Source of the DNA: Bacillota bacterium
GTDB taxonomy: Bacteria; Bacillota; Bacilli; Lactobacillales; Streptococcaceae
NCBI GenBank assembly: GCA_021781855.1
Contig: JAJXWC010000051.1
Span: 1-13,237 of the forward strand
DNA length: 13,237 nucleotides
Reading direction: 5' to 3'
The translations under genes and the position numbers were made by a program. The notes under the pieces are model-generated. The model was not told the DNA's origin. It made no database searches and was given only the letters and a program-made list of their open reading frames with translations. Positions 5,528 through 12,826 of the stretch are shown one piece after another; the stretch's first letter is position 1, and the number at the start of each line of letters is the position of its first letter.

Positions 5528-7798
5528 TTATTCAGGTTTTTTTGTGCTTAGTTCAGGAAATTCATTGTCAAAACGTGGTTTACGTTCGCGACGTTCAAAA
5601 TTATTGTTGTGGCGTTCACCATTTCGACGGTCGCCATTCCCACGACGGTCATTGTCGCGGCGTTCGCGCGGTTTGCGCTCTGGCTCGACGTAGCCTTCTG
5701 GTTTTGGTGTTAATTCGCGCATTGAGGCATCAATTCTGCCTTTGTCGTCAATCTTCATGATTTTAACTTTGACAATATCGCCCAATTTGACAGCATCTTC
5801 TACCTTGGCTGTGCGTGCCCAAGCCATCTCGGAAATGTGAACCATCGCATCTGTTTTAGCAAACAAATTGACAAAAGCACCAAAACTTTCAATACGTACA
5901 ACTTTTGCATCATAGATATCGCCGACTTTAGCTTCGCGCACTAGCTCTGCAATAATTTCTTTCGCACGGTCAATCGCAGCTTGGTCATTTGAGAAAATCG
6001 CGCAAAGTCCATCTTCATCAATATCAATTTTAACGCCTGTTTCAGCGATAATTTTGTCAATCGTCTCGCCACCTTTGCCGATAACGATTTTGATTTTATC
6101 AAAGTCAATCTTGATGGTATCAATTTTTGGTGCAGACGGTGCCAATTCCGCACGTGGTGCAGGAATAGTGGCTTCAATTACATCCAAAATCTGCATCCGT
6201 GCTACTTTTGCCTGTGCGAGTGCTTCCGCCAAAATTTCAGGTGTAATCCCCGAAATCTTGATGTCCATTTGAAGAGCAGTTATCCCATCACGTGTTCCTG
6301 CTACTTTGAAGTCCATATCGCCGAAGTGGTCTTCAAGTCCTTGGATATCGGTCAGTATCGTATAGTTTGCACCATCAGAAATCAAGCCCATCGCAATCCC
6401 AGCAACTGGTGCCTTGATAGGGACACCACCAGCCATCAGCGCAAGTGTTCCCGCACAAATTGATGCTTGCGAAGAAGAACCATTAGATTCCAAAACTTCA
6501 GCCACCAAACGAATCGCATAAGGAAATTCTTCCAAACTTGGCAAAACTTGTGCCAAGGCACGCTCACCAAGCGCACCGTGACCGATTTCACGTCGTCCCG
6601 GCGCACCATAGCGACCTGTTTCTCCGACTGAATACTGCGGGAAATTATAGTGGTGCATAAACCGTTTCTTGTATTCCAAATCCAAACCATCAACAATCTG
6701 TGCCTCGCCCATCGGTGCCAGTGTCAAGGTCGAAAGTGCTTGTGTCTGACCGCGTGTAAACAAACCAGAACCGTGTGTGACTGTGTTTGGCGTAAAGTCA
6801 ATTTCAGCATCAAGTTGACGAATTTCGTCAATTTGGCGACCATCAGGACGAACTTTTTCGTCAATAATCAAGCGACGGACTTCTGCGTGTTCCATTTGTT
6901 CAAGAATTTCTGCGACATCACGCAAGATAGTATCATGATTTTCATCATCGGCAAATTTTTCTTCGTAATCCGCGAGCGCTTTTTCCTTGAGCTCAGCCGT
7001 TTGTGCTTCACGGGCGACTTTGTCTGCATTTTTTACTGCAACTTGCAGCTCAGCATTGTATTTTGATTTGACTTCCTCTGCAAGTTCGACGTTGACTTGA
7101 AGCAACTCAACTTCGGCTTTTTCCTTACCTACAGCCGCTACGATTTTATTTTGAAACTCAATCAACTCTTTGACTGCAGCGTGTCCCGCAAGCAGAGCAC
7201 CTAGCATGACTTCTTCTGACAGCTCTTTGGCACCAGACTCAACCATGTTAATCGCATTGATATTTCCAGCGACGGATAATTCCAACTGAGACAATTCTTT
7301 CTGCGCTTTTGACGGATTGATGATATATTCGCCATCAATATAAGCGACTTCAACACCAGCAATCGGTCCGTCAAACGGAATGTCCGAAATTGCCAAACTC
7401 AGTGACGAAGCAAACATTGCCACCATTTTTGGAGCTGCATTTTCATCATAAGAAAGCACCGTATTAATGACCTGTACTTCATTGCGGAATCCCTCAGCAA
7501 ACATCGGACGAATCGGGCGGTCAATCAGGCGCGCAGTCAAGGTCTCATCTGTTGAAGGACGGCTCTCCCGCTTCATAAATCCGCCAGGCAATTTCCCCGC
7601 CGCATACATCTTTTCTGTATAGTTGACTGTCAGTGGAAAGAAATCACCGAGCGCCATTTTTCCCATCGTACTCGCTGTCAAAACAGTCGTTTCACCATAA
7701 CGTACCACAACTGCACCATTCGCCTGCTTTGCCACTTGACCTGTCTCAACTGTCAAGGTACGACCGGCAAATTCCATTGAAAATGTTTCTTTAGACAT
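5528..7798 (-). CDS. pnp: Polyribonucleotide nucleotidyltransferase (PNPase)
   Basis: Phosphate-dependent 3'-5' exoribonuclease of mRNA turnover, a trimeric cytoplasmic enzyme. The 756-residue product shows the whole architecture. The first RNase PH domain is at about 10-140 (FFPLTVNYTEKMYAAGKLPGG near 53-73). A helical domain covers about 150-310. The second RNase PH domain, about 315-545, has the catalytic aspartates D490 and D496 in TDIQGLEDHFGDMDFKVAG. The KH domain has GKGG at 574-577 and the S1 domain spans about 624-695. A charged, asparagine- and arginine-rich tail (about 708-745, RRDNDRRGNGDRRNGERHNN) follows and is probably disordered and RNA-binding. The length is slightly above the usual 700-740 because of that tail. 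GGAG lies 5 nt before the ATG at 7796-7798. The gene has its own promoter and a long leader hairpin upstream, so it is probably expressed separately from the genes downstream. Confidence 0.98.
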   Translation of the reverse strand: MSKETFSMEFAGRTLTVETGQVAKQANGAVVVRYGETTVLTASTMGKMALGDFFPLTVNYTEKMYAAGKLPGGFMKRESRPSTDETLTARLIDRPIRPMFAEGFRNEVQVINTVLSYDENAAPKMVAMFASSLSLAISDIPFDGPIAGVEVAYIDGEYIINPSKAQKELSQLELSVAGNINAINMVESGAKELSEEVMLGALLAGHAAVKELIEFQNKIVAAVGKEKAEVELLQVNVELAEEVKSKYNAELQVAVKNADKVAREAQTAELKEKALADYEEKFADDENHDTILRDVAEILEQMEHAEVRRLIIDEKVRPDGRQIDEIRQLDAEIDFTPNTVTHGSGLFTRGQTQALSTLTLAPMGEAQIVDGLDLEYKKRFMHHYNFPQYSVGETGRYGAPGRREIGHGALGERALAQVLPSLEEFPYAIRLVAEVLESNGSSSQASICAGTLALMAGGVPIKAPVAGIAMGLISDGANYTILTDIQGLEDHFGDMDFKVAGTRDGITALQMDIKISGITPEILAEALAQAKVARMQILDVIEATIPAPRAELAPSAPKIDTIKIDFDKIKIVIGKGGETIDKIIAETGVKIDIDEDGLCAIFSNDQAAIDRAKEIIAELVREAKVGDIYDAKVVRIESFGAFVNLFAKTDAMVHISEMAWARTAKVEDAVKLGDIVKVKIMKIDDKGRIDASMRELTPKPEGYVEPERKPRERRDNDRRGNGDRRNGERHNNNFERRERKPRFDNEFPELSTKKPE

Positions 7799-7803
7799 TT
7801 TTT

Positions 7804-7807
7804 CTCC
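7804..7807 (-). promoter_or_regulatory. Ribosome binding site of pnp
   Basis: GGAG on the minus strand, 5 nt before the ATG at 7796-7798. It fixes the start of PNPase at MSKETFSMEF. Confidence 0.85.
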
Positions 7808-7825
7808 AATTTTTATTTTATTAAT

Positions 7826-7893
7826 TACGTGTTTCTAGACAAAAATCAATTTGACAGAGCTGTCAAACTCGTTTTTGCATAGAACAACACGTA
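7826..7893 (-). promoter_or_regulatory. Long hairpin at the 5' end of the pnp leader
   Basis: A 68-base imperfect inverted repeat has helices, from outside in, of TACGTGTT/AACACGTA (7826-7833 with 7886-7893), TCTA/TAGA, CAAAAA/TTTTTG, and TTTGACAG/CTGTCAAA (7850-7857 with 7860-7867), separated by small internal loops. Transcription from the -10 at 7900-7905 should begin about base 7893, so the mRNA would start almost exactly with this stem, about 30 nt ahead of the ribosome site. In E. coli a pnp leader stem is cut by RNase III and used for autoregulation; a similar role here is inference. The innermost part could also be a protein-binding operator. Confidence 0.6.
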
Positions 7894-7899
7894 TGTCCC

Positions 7900-7928
7900 A
7901 TTATACTACTTTTTATAAGTAAAAAAAA
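7900..7928 (-). promoter_or_regulatory. pnp promoter
   Basis: On the minus strand a perfect TATAAT (7905-7900) is preceded at 17 nt by TTTTTT (7928-7923), a weak -35. The upstream T-rich tract could help binding. It predicts a leader of about 95 nt before pnp. Confidence 0.65.
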
Positions 7929-7959
7929 GCGCTATTCTTTCTTTTTGCTGCTTCATGCG

Positions 7960-8048
7960 TTGAGATGATTTCTTCATCAGTTGGGGTACAATCTAACCTC
8001 TTCGCTGCCTTACACTACCAAATCGCAAAGCGAAATGGTAATAAGTCT
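7960..8048. repeat. Composite intergenic repeat region
   Basis: The left part (7960-7994) resembles the block before ligA (4345-4391, minus). The right part looks like a diverged copy of the hairpin repeats at 306-412 and 5352-5512: ACCTC at 7996-8000, a hairpin of ACCAAATCGC (8017-8026) and GCGAAATGGT (8030-8039) with a two-base internal mismatch and loop AAA, then AATAAGTCT (8040-8048), the same string that follows the hairpin in the other copies. The rest of the 435-bp gap 7799-8233 holds the pnp control region, the licD promoter and a terminator. I see no gene in it. Confidence 0.4.
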
Positions 8049-8096
8049 AGCCCCTAAAGTGAATCCTCTGCGGGGAATGAGCAGGTACTTGCTAAG

Positions 8097-8125
8097 TTGA
8101 AATAAGTAGAAAACTCTGCTATACT
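8097..8125 (+). promoter_or_regulatory. Promoter of the polysaccharide operon leader
   Basis: TTGAAA (8097-8102), a 17-nt spacer and TATACT (8120-8125), each matching five of six consensus bases. Transcription would start at about base 8132, only about 20 nt before the terminator-like hairpin and about 100 nt before licD. Confidence 0.65.
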
Positions 8126-8149
8126 TAAGATGACTTTAAGAAAACAGGT

Positions 8150-8174
8150 GCCATTCTCAAAAATGGCTTTTTTT
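8150..8174 (+). terminator. Intrinsic terminator in the licD leader (possible attenuator)
   Basis: GCCATT (8150-8155) pairs with AATGGC (8162-8167) around a 6-nt loop and is followed by seven T (8168-8174). With the promoter at 8097-8125 it would release an RNA of about 45 nt unless it is bypassed. It may control entry into the polysaccharide operon. No clear antiterminator or leader peptide was found. Confidence 0.7.
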
Positions 8175-8233
8175 CCTTATTTGATTTACCCAAATTTCAA
8201 TTTTTCACAAAATATATATTTCAGAAAGCAAAA

Positions 8234-9055
8234 ATGAAAGAAGTTACAAAAGACGAACTTAAAAAAGTCCAGCTCGATATGATTGACTATCTTGATAAAA
8301 CTTGCCGTGAAAATGGGATTGATTACTCACTCAGCGCAGGTTCTCTTCTTGGTGCAGTCAAATATCAGGGTTATATTCCTTGGGACGATGATATTGATAT
8401 CATGCTCACGCGCCCAAATTACAATCGGCTCATGGAAGTGCTTATGGCACAAACACCCGATATTTACACGCTTCTTTACTATAAAGCTCAGGAAGCTTAT
8501 TTACCAATGGCAAAACTTTATGACAATCGTACCATTGCTTCAAGTAAAGTTGATACTTTAAATCAAGGAACGGGCATTTTCATTGATATTTTTCCGCTTG
8601 ACAGTCTTCCTGACGATTTCGCTGAAGGGGAGTCATTCAAAAAACAAGTGCGTAAAGAGGTAACACATCTTACAGCTTCTTGTCCGCGTGGACTTTCCTA
8701 TGCTAGCGCTGAGAAATGGCAATATTTCATGGGGAAACTTATTCTGTGGTTCCCTTATCATGTCCGTTACTTCGGCAAATATCGCACTTTGGCTGAAAAA
8801 GTAGATATTTTAATGCAGAAGTACAATGATAAGAATACAAAATACTGCAATTACGTGTTTTCTCCCCCAAAGCGAACAGGCTATTTTGATAAAGCTATTT
8901 TTGCGGATTATGAAAATACAGTTTTTGAACACCTGACTTTGCGCAAAGTAAAAGAACATGATACTTATCTCACCGAACTTTATGGTGATTGGCGTCAACC
9001 ACCACGAAACAATCAACAGCGCAACCACAGCTATTATCATTGGTATTGGAAATAA
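8234..9055 (+). CDS. LicD-family phosphotransferase
   Basis: LicD proteins belong to the nucleotidyltransferase fold and transfer phosphocholine or other phospho-substituents to cell-surface glycans. In this 273-residue protein the signature is clear: SAGSLLGAVKYQGYIPWDD (34-52) continuing to DIDIM, with the metal-binding acidic cluster D51, D52, D53 and D55. The C-terminal LYGDWRQPP motif is also typical. It is cytoplasmic, with no signal or membrane segment. The ATG at 8234 gives the usual short lead-in (MKEVTKDELKKVQLDMIDYLD). The ribosome site is weak (AGAAAG, about 5 nt upstream). It is the first gene of the operon, behind a promoter and a terminator-like hairpin, and stops one base before the next start. 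The donor substrate cannot be read from the sequence, and phosphocholine should not be assumed. Confidence 0.9.
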   Translation: MKEVTKDELKKVQLDMIDYLDKTCRENGIDYSLSAGSLLGAVKYQGYIPWDDDIDIMLTRPNYNRLMEVLMAQTPDIYTLLYYKAQEAYLPMAKLYDNRTIASSKVDTLNQGTGIFIDIFPLDSLPDDFAEGESFKKQVRKEVTHLTASCPRGLSYASAEKWQYFMGKLILWFPYHVRYFGKYRTLAEKVDILMQKYNDKNTKYCNYVFSPPKRTGYFDKAIFADYENTVFEHLTLRKVKEHDTYLTELYGDWRQPPRNNQQRNHSYYHWYWK

Positions 9056-9056
9056 T

Positions 9057-10256
9057 ATGAAAAAATCCCCCCTAACGATTGGCTTTCTTGGAAGCTCTTA
9101 TCCTTATAAACGAAATATCATCGGCATTTCCAGTCAAGTTCGGTATAAGCAAATTTTCGGTTTTAACGCCTTTTTTAGCCTTTGGCTGTTTTTCCTGCAA
9201 AAACTACATTTGCGCTTTTCTTGGTATAAAATTCGCCGTTTTTTCTATCTTTTCGTTGATTTAAATTTGAATCACAAATTGCGGCAAATTGATATTCTGC
9301 ATTTTTTCAATACAATCAATCAGGGAACAACGCCCTGGATAGCAACATTTGAGGGAACTTTACCGATTTATCATGTTGTCGATGACCCGAAAATAATTAA
9401 AATAACCGATGCAACAAAAGTTGAAAAAGCGCTTCGTCATCTTTGCGCTCCGAGTTGCTTGCAGTTGATTGCCCTTTCTCACTATACAGAACATTTACAG
9501 CAAACTCTTTTGAACCAATTTCCTGAATTTGAAAGCGAAATTGCAAGCAAAATAAAAGTCTGCTATCCGCCGCAAAAATTGCTCATTTCATCACTTTCTG
9601 AAAAAAAATTACCGTCTGATGAACTGAGTTTTTTATTTGTTGGTCGGCATTTTTGGCGCAAGGGCGGTTACGAAGTCATCAAAGCCTTTGACCGCTTTAT
9701 CAAATCTGGAAAATCACCTGTCAAAATCAAACTGACGCTTATCGGTGATATCGCTGTCACCAGTGGCATCAATGTCGGGCAGACCTTAGAACGCCAGCAT
9801 GAAGTGGAAACAATCATTGCCCAAAACAACTGGATAGAGCACCTCAGTACTTTGTCAAATCCAGATTTGCTGCAAAAAATGAAAGAAACACATGTCGGCT
9901 TGCTCCCGACTTACGCAGATACTTTCGGCTATTCGGTGTTGGAAATGCAAGCTTGCGGCTGTCCAGTTATTTCGACAAACGTTCAGGCGTTACCCGAAAT
10001 CAATTCTGATAAGTGTGGTTGGCTGATTCATCTCCCCAAAACTTCACTCGGACACGCACTTTACCAGACAGCTTCTGAACAATCTCTACTATCAGCTACG
10101 ATTCAGCAGCAACTAGAAGAAATTTTATATTCGATTGTAGCTCATCCGGAAATCATCGCCCAGAAAGCGCAAAATGCACTGATACAGCTTGCTGAACAAC
10201 ATTCCCCAGAAAAATATGCCGAACAGTTAGAAATGATTTATCACCATGTCCGCTAA
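9057..10256 (+). CDS. GT4-type (GT-B fold) glycosyltransferase
   Basis: Transfers a sugar from a nucleotide donor to a growing lipid-linked glycan on the cytoplasmic face of the membrane. Of 399 residues, the C-terminal Rossmann half is clear. LSFLFVGRHFWRKGGYEVIKAF (190-211) carries the family's GR-x-K-G phosphate-binding region. DTFGYSVLEMQACGCPVIST (288-307) is the E-x7-E-type donor motif, with D288 in place of the first glutamate and E296 as the second. The N-terminal half starts TIGFLGSSYPYKRN, a usual GT-B opening. A hydrophobic patch at about 34-68 may help membrane association. I chose the ATG at 9057, one base after the licD stop, which implies translational coupling. An in-frame start further upstream would lie inside licD. 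Sugar specificity is unknown. Confidence 0.88.
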   Translation: MKKSPLTIGFLGSSYPYKRNIIGISSQVRYKQIFGFNAFFSLWLFFLQKLHLRFSWYKIRRFFYLFVDLNLNHKLRQIDILHFFNTINQGTTPWIATFEGTLPIYHVVDDPKIIKITDATKVEKALRHLCAPSCLQLIALSHYTEHLQQTLLNQFPEFESEIASKIKVCYPPQKLLISSLSEKKLPSDELSFLFVGRHFWRKGGYEVIKAFDRFIKSGKSPVKIKLTLIGDIAVTSGINVGQTLERQHEVETIIAQNNWIEHLSTLSNPDLLQKMKETHVGLLPTYADTFGYSVLEMQACGCPVISTNVQALPEINSDKCGWLIHLPKTSLGHALYQTASEQSLLSATIQQQLEEILYSIVAHPEIIAQKAQNALIQLAEQHSPEKYAEQLEMIYHHVR

Positions 10257-10293
10257 GACGTGACTTTTCATCTTTTACAGCGAAAGGAATTTT

Positions 10294-11814
10294 ATGCGTA
10301 TTGTCAATTCTCTAAGAAATATCGCATCTTCTTTTATACAGTTGATTTTGACGACCTTGCTTGGTTTTGTCGTCCGTAGCGTTTTCATCAAGACACTTGG
10401 TATTGACTATCAGGGACTGAATCAGGTATTTTCTAGTATTCTTTTCATGCTTGCTATTGCCGAATTGGGAATTGGTACAGCAATCATTTTCAATATGTAT
10501 CCTTTCATCGCTGCAAAAGACCATGAGGGGATAAAATCGCTCATGCGTTTTTACCAGAAATGTTACCGCGCAGTAGCCTTGCTTGTGACGACGATTGGCT
10601 TAATCATCATGCCCTTTCTTCAGTTTTTTAGCAATACTAATCTTGATAAAATTTCCGAAAATGTCTATTTGCTCTACTTGCTCTATCTATCAAGTACCGT
10701 GGCAACTTATCTTTTTAGCTATAAACGTTCCATTTTATTTGCCGACCAGAAGAATTACATCTTAAACATCGTTGACATGATAACCAATATTCTGATGAAT
10801 TTGGTTTATCTAGGTGTTTTACTTGTTTTTCATAGTTTTATGCTTTATCTTATTGCGACCTTAGTTTTTACAATTTCTGAAAATCTATTTATCAATGCTT
10901 TGGTCAATAAACGTTATCCTTACCTAACAGAGCGCAATATACAGCCGATGGATAGTGGCATCATCAAAAAATTCCGTAAACAAATCTACGGTATGCTTTA
11001 CCACAACATCGGCAATTTTGTTGTTTTCGGTACAGATAATCTGATTATTTCTAAATTTTTAGGTTTAGGAATTGCAGGAACCTACGGCAACTATCTTTTA
11101 ATCACAAACAGTGTTTCAAGTGTTCTTAATGCTATTATTGCGAGTCTTACCGCTTCTGTCGGAGATTTATTGACTGAAAAAAATCCTGAAAAATCTTTTG
11201 CCACTTATAAAAATATTTCGTTCATGAATTTTTGGCTTTACTCATTTGCCTCCATCGCCATTTTTATTGTCATGCAGCCTTTTATGAGCCTTTGGATGCC
11301 GAAATTCATGCTTTCCGAATTAGTCGTGCTTTTTATCGTGCTAAACTTTTACGTCCAAGGCATGCGTAAACCGATTCAGCTTTTTCAAAATGCGTCAGGG
11401 ATTTTCTATGAAAATCGTCATGTTCCTGTGATTGAAATGATTGTTAATTTCGTTCTTTCCATCATCTTTGTGCAATTTTTCGGGCTGGAAGGTATTTTGT
11501 TCGGCACTTTGATTTCAACGATGATTCTGTACGCATATAGTTTTCCCAAATATATTTACAAGCCTGTCTTTGAGCAGAAAAATTCAAATTATGTGTGGGA
11601 ACAAGTTCGTTACCTCTTACTTTTTGCGTTCACACTTATGATTTCAGCATTTCTCACTTATTTTGCTACACGCCAGCTCAATACTTGGGCAGCTTTCTTT
11701 GTCAGTCTGGTTCTTAGCCTGATTTTGCCGAATTTAATTTTGTTTGTGATTTTCCGTAAAACTGAAGAATTCAAATATTTCACAAGCCTCATCAAAACAT
11801 TCATCCGGAGGTAA
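10294..11814 (+). CDS. Polysaccharide flippase (Wzx/polysaccharide transporter family)
   Basis: Integral membrane protein of 506 residues that should move lipid-linked glycan units across the cytoplasmic membrane. About 12-14 hydrophobic segments alternate with short basic loops from residue 9 to 495. The N-terminal MRIVNSLRNIASSFIQLILT and the following FVVRSVFIKTLGIDYQGLNQ (25-44) match the start of Wzx/MATE-like transporters, including the conserved R and the L-G-x-x-x-x-G pattern in the first loop. AAAGGAA at 10283-10289 stands 4 nt before the ATG. It lies 37 bp after the glycosyltransferase and 6 bp before the next gene. Its presence suggests a Wzx-dependent pathway, but the Wzy polymerase is not in view. 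Confidence 0.88.
   Translation: MRIVNSLRNIASSFIQLILTTLLGFVVRSVFIKTLGIDYQGLNQVFSSILFMLAIAELGIGTAIIFNMYPFIAAKDHEGIKSLMRFYQKCYRAVALLVTTIGLIIMPFLQFFSNTNLDKISENVYLLYLLYLSSTVATYLFSYKRSILFADQKNYILNIVDMITNILMNLVYLGVLLVFHSFMLYLIATLVFTISENLFINALVNKRYPYLTERNIQPMDSGIIKKFRKQIYGMLYHNIGNFVVFGTDNLIISKFLGLGIAGTYGNYLLITNSVSSVLNAIIASLTASVGDLLTEKNPEKSFATYKNISFMNFWLYSFASIAIFIVMQPFMSLWMPKFMLSELVVLFIVLNFYVQGMRKPIQLFQNASGIFYENRHVPVIEMIVNFVLSIIFVQFFGLEGILFGTLISTMILYAYSFPKYIYKPVFEQKNSNYVWEQVRYLLLFAFTLMISAFLTYFATRQLNTWAAFFVSLVLSLILPNLILFVIFRKTEEFKYFTSLIKTFIRR
11807..11811 (+). promoter_or_regulatory. Ribosome binding site overlapping the flippase stop
   Basis: GGAGG is formed by the last two arginine codons and the first base position before the TAA (CGG AGG TAA) of the flippase, 9 nt before the ATG at 11821. 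It ties translation of the next glycosyltransferase to the end of the flippase. Confidence 0.8.
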
Positions 11815-11820
11815 AATAAA

Positions 11821-12804
11821 ATGAAATTTTCAATCATTGTACCTGTTTACAATGTACAGGATTATCTCGAAAAATGCTTACAATCTTTGCTCAGTCAGTC
11901 TTTTGAAGATTTTGAGATTTTGCTTATTAATGATGGCTCAACGGACAATTCTTTGGCGGTCTGCGAGCAATTCGACGATTCACGCATCAAACTCTTTTCT
12001 CAAGAAAATCATGGTGTTTCTAGCGCACGAAATCTTGGATTAGCAAATGCGACTGGCGATATTCTCATTTTCATTGACCCTGACGATTATGTATCTAACC
12101 ATCATTTGATGAACTTATATACCGCATTGAATTCGGGCGATTTTGCTTTTTTACTCAATGAAATTTATTTTGAAAAAGACGGAATAAAAACGGCAACTCA
12201 TTTTGGTGAAAAAGATAAAGAAAAAACTTTGTCATTAGACAAAGCTATCGAATATTGCAGTCACGGTATGGGCTTTTTAGGTATTTTGGTCAATAAAGTG
12301 TTCATTCGGGAAATCGTTGAACAGCATCAGCTCCGTTTTGACGAACGCGTGCATCAGCGAGAAGACCGACTGTTTTGCTTAGAATATCTGCTTGCTGCAA
12401 AAGAAAGTTTTCCCAACTCAAAAGCAGTCATCATCAATCAGCCGACCTATTATTACGTCAATCGGACAACGAGCCAAATGAACCGCATCAGCCCGAAAAC
12501 CTACACCGCGCTTTATGCTCAGGAAATCATTGAGCGCAAAACAAATTCATGCTCTAAAGCAATTAAAAAATGGAACAAAAATAAAAAAACAACTGAAACG
12601 ATTTATCTTTATCACTATGCGCTACAACATCCAGAAATACTGAAATCTTTGGATAAGGAACTTCAACAAATTCTTTTTGATAACTTCCATACCTTGACCA
12701 GAAATAAAACGGCGACTTTTCTTTATTTACTTACCACATCAACGTTAAAAATGCGCCAACGACTCGGACTTTTACAGATTTTTATGCGGCTGCCAAAAAA
12801 ATAA
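11821..12804 (+). CDS. GT2-family (GT-A fold) glycosyltransferase
   Basis: Adds a sugar to a glycan acceptor on the cytoplasmic side. The 327-residue product opens with the classical GT2 domain: FSIIVPVYNVQDYLEKCLQS (3-22), INDGSTDNS (36-44), SSARNLGL (67-74), and the metal-binding DPDDY (86-90). The probable catalytic acidic pair is in QREDRLF (E181, D182), and YYYVNRTTSQM (210-220) is the usual post-catalytic stretch. The remaining about 100 residues are charged and helical; no membrane segment stands out. It is the last gene of the operon, with the ribosome site inside the end of the flippase gene. Its stop (12802-12804) lies in the left arm of the terminator. Donor and linkage are unknown. 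Confidence 0.92.
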   Translation: MKFSIIVPVYNVQDYLEKCLQSLLSQSFEDFEILLINDGSTDNSLAVCEQFDDSRIKLFSQENHGVSSARNLGLANATGDILIFIDPDDYVSNHHLMNLYTALNSGDFAFLLNEIYFEKDGIKTATHFGEKDKEKTLSLDKAIEYCSHGMGFLGILVNKVFIREIVEQHQLRFDERVHQREDRLFCLEYLLAAKESFPNSKAVIINQPTYYYVNRTTSQMNRISPKTYTALYAQEIIERKTNSCSKAIKKWNKNKKTTETIYLYHYALQHPEILKSLDKELQQILFDNFHTLTRNKTATFLYLLTTSTLKMRQRLGLLQIFMRLPKK

Positions 12805-12826
12805 CCACTTAAAGTGGTTATTTTTT
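12796..12826. terminator. Bidirectional terminator shared by convergent genes
   Basis: An almost perfect palindrome with AAAAAATAACCAC on the left and GTGGTTATTTTTT on the right around TTAAA. The arms give T tracts in both directions. The stop codons of both convergent genes (12802-12804 plus, 12818-12820 minus) lie inside the arms, so the 3' ends are packed into about 30 bp. Confidence 0.9.

Noticed and set aside
6650..7066. 138-residue open frame opposite pnp
   Set aside because: Antisense shadow of a well-conserved coding region; no ribosome site or recognisable domain.
7918..7930. AGCGCT plus an eight-base T run read as a terminator on the minus strand
   Set aside because: The palindrome has only three base pairs with no loop, so it cannot form a terminator hairpin.
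8958..9056. Earlier start of the GT4 glycosyltransferase inside licD
   Set aside because: The translated extension does not resemble a GT-B N-terminus, while MKKSPLTIGFLGSSYP at 9057 does.
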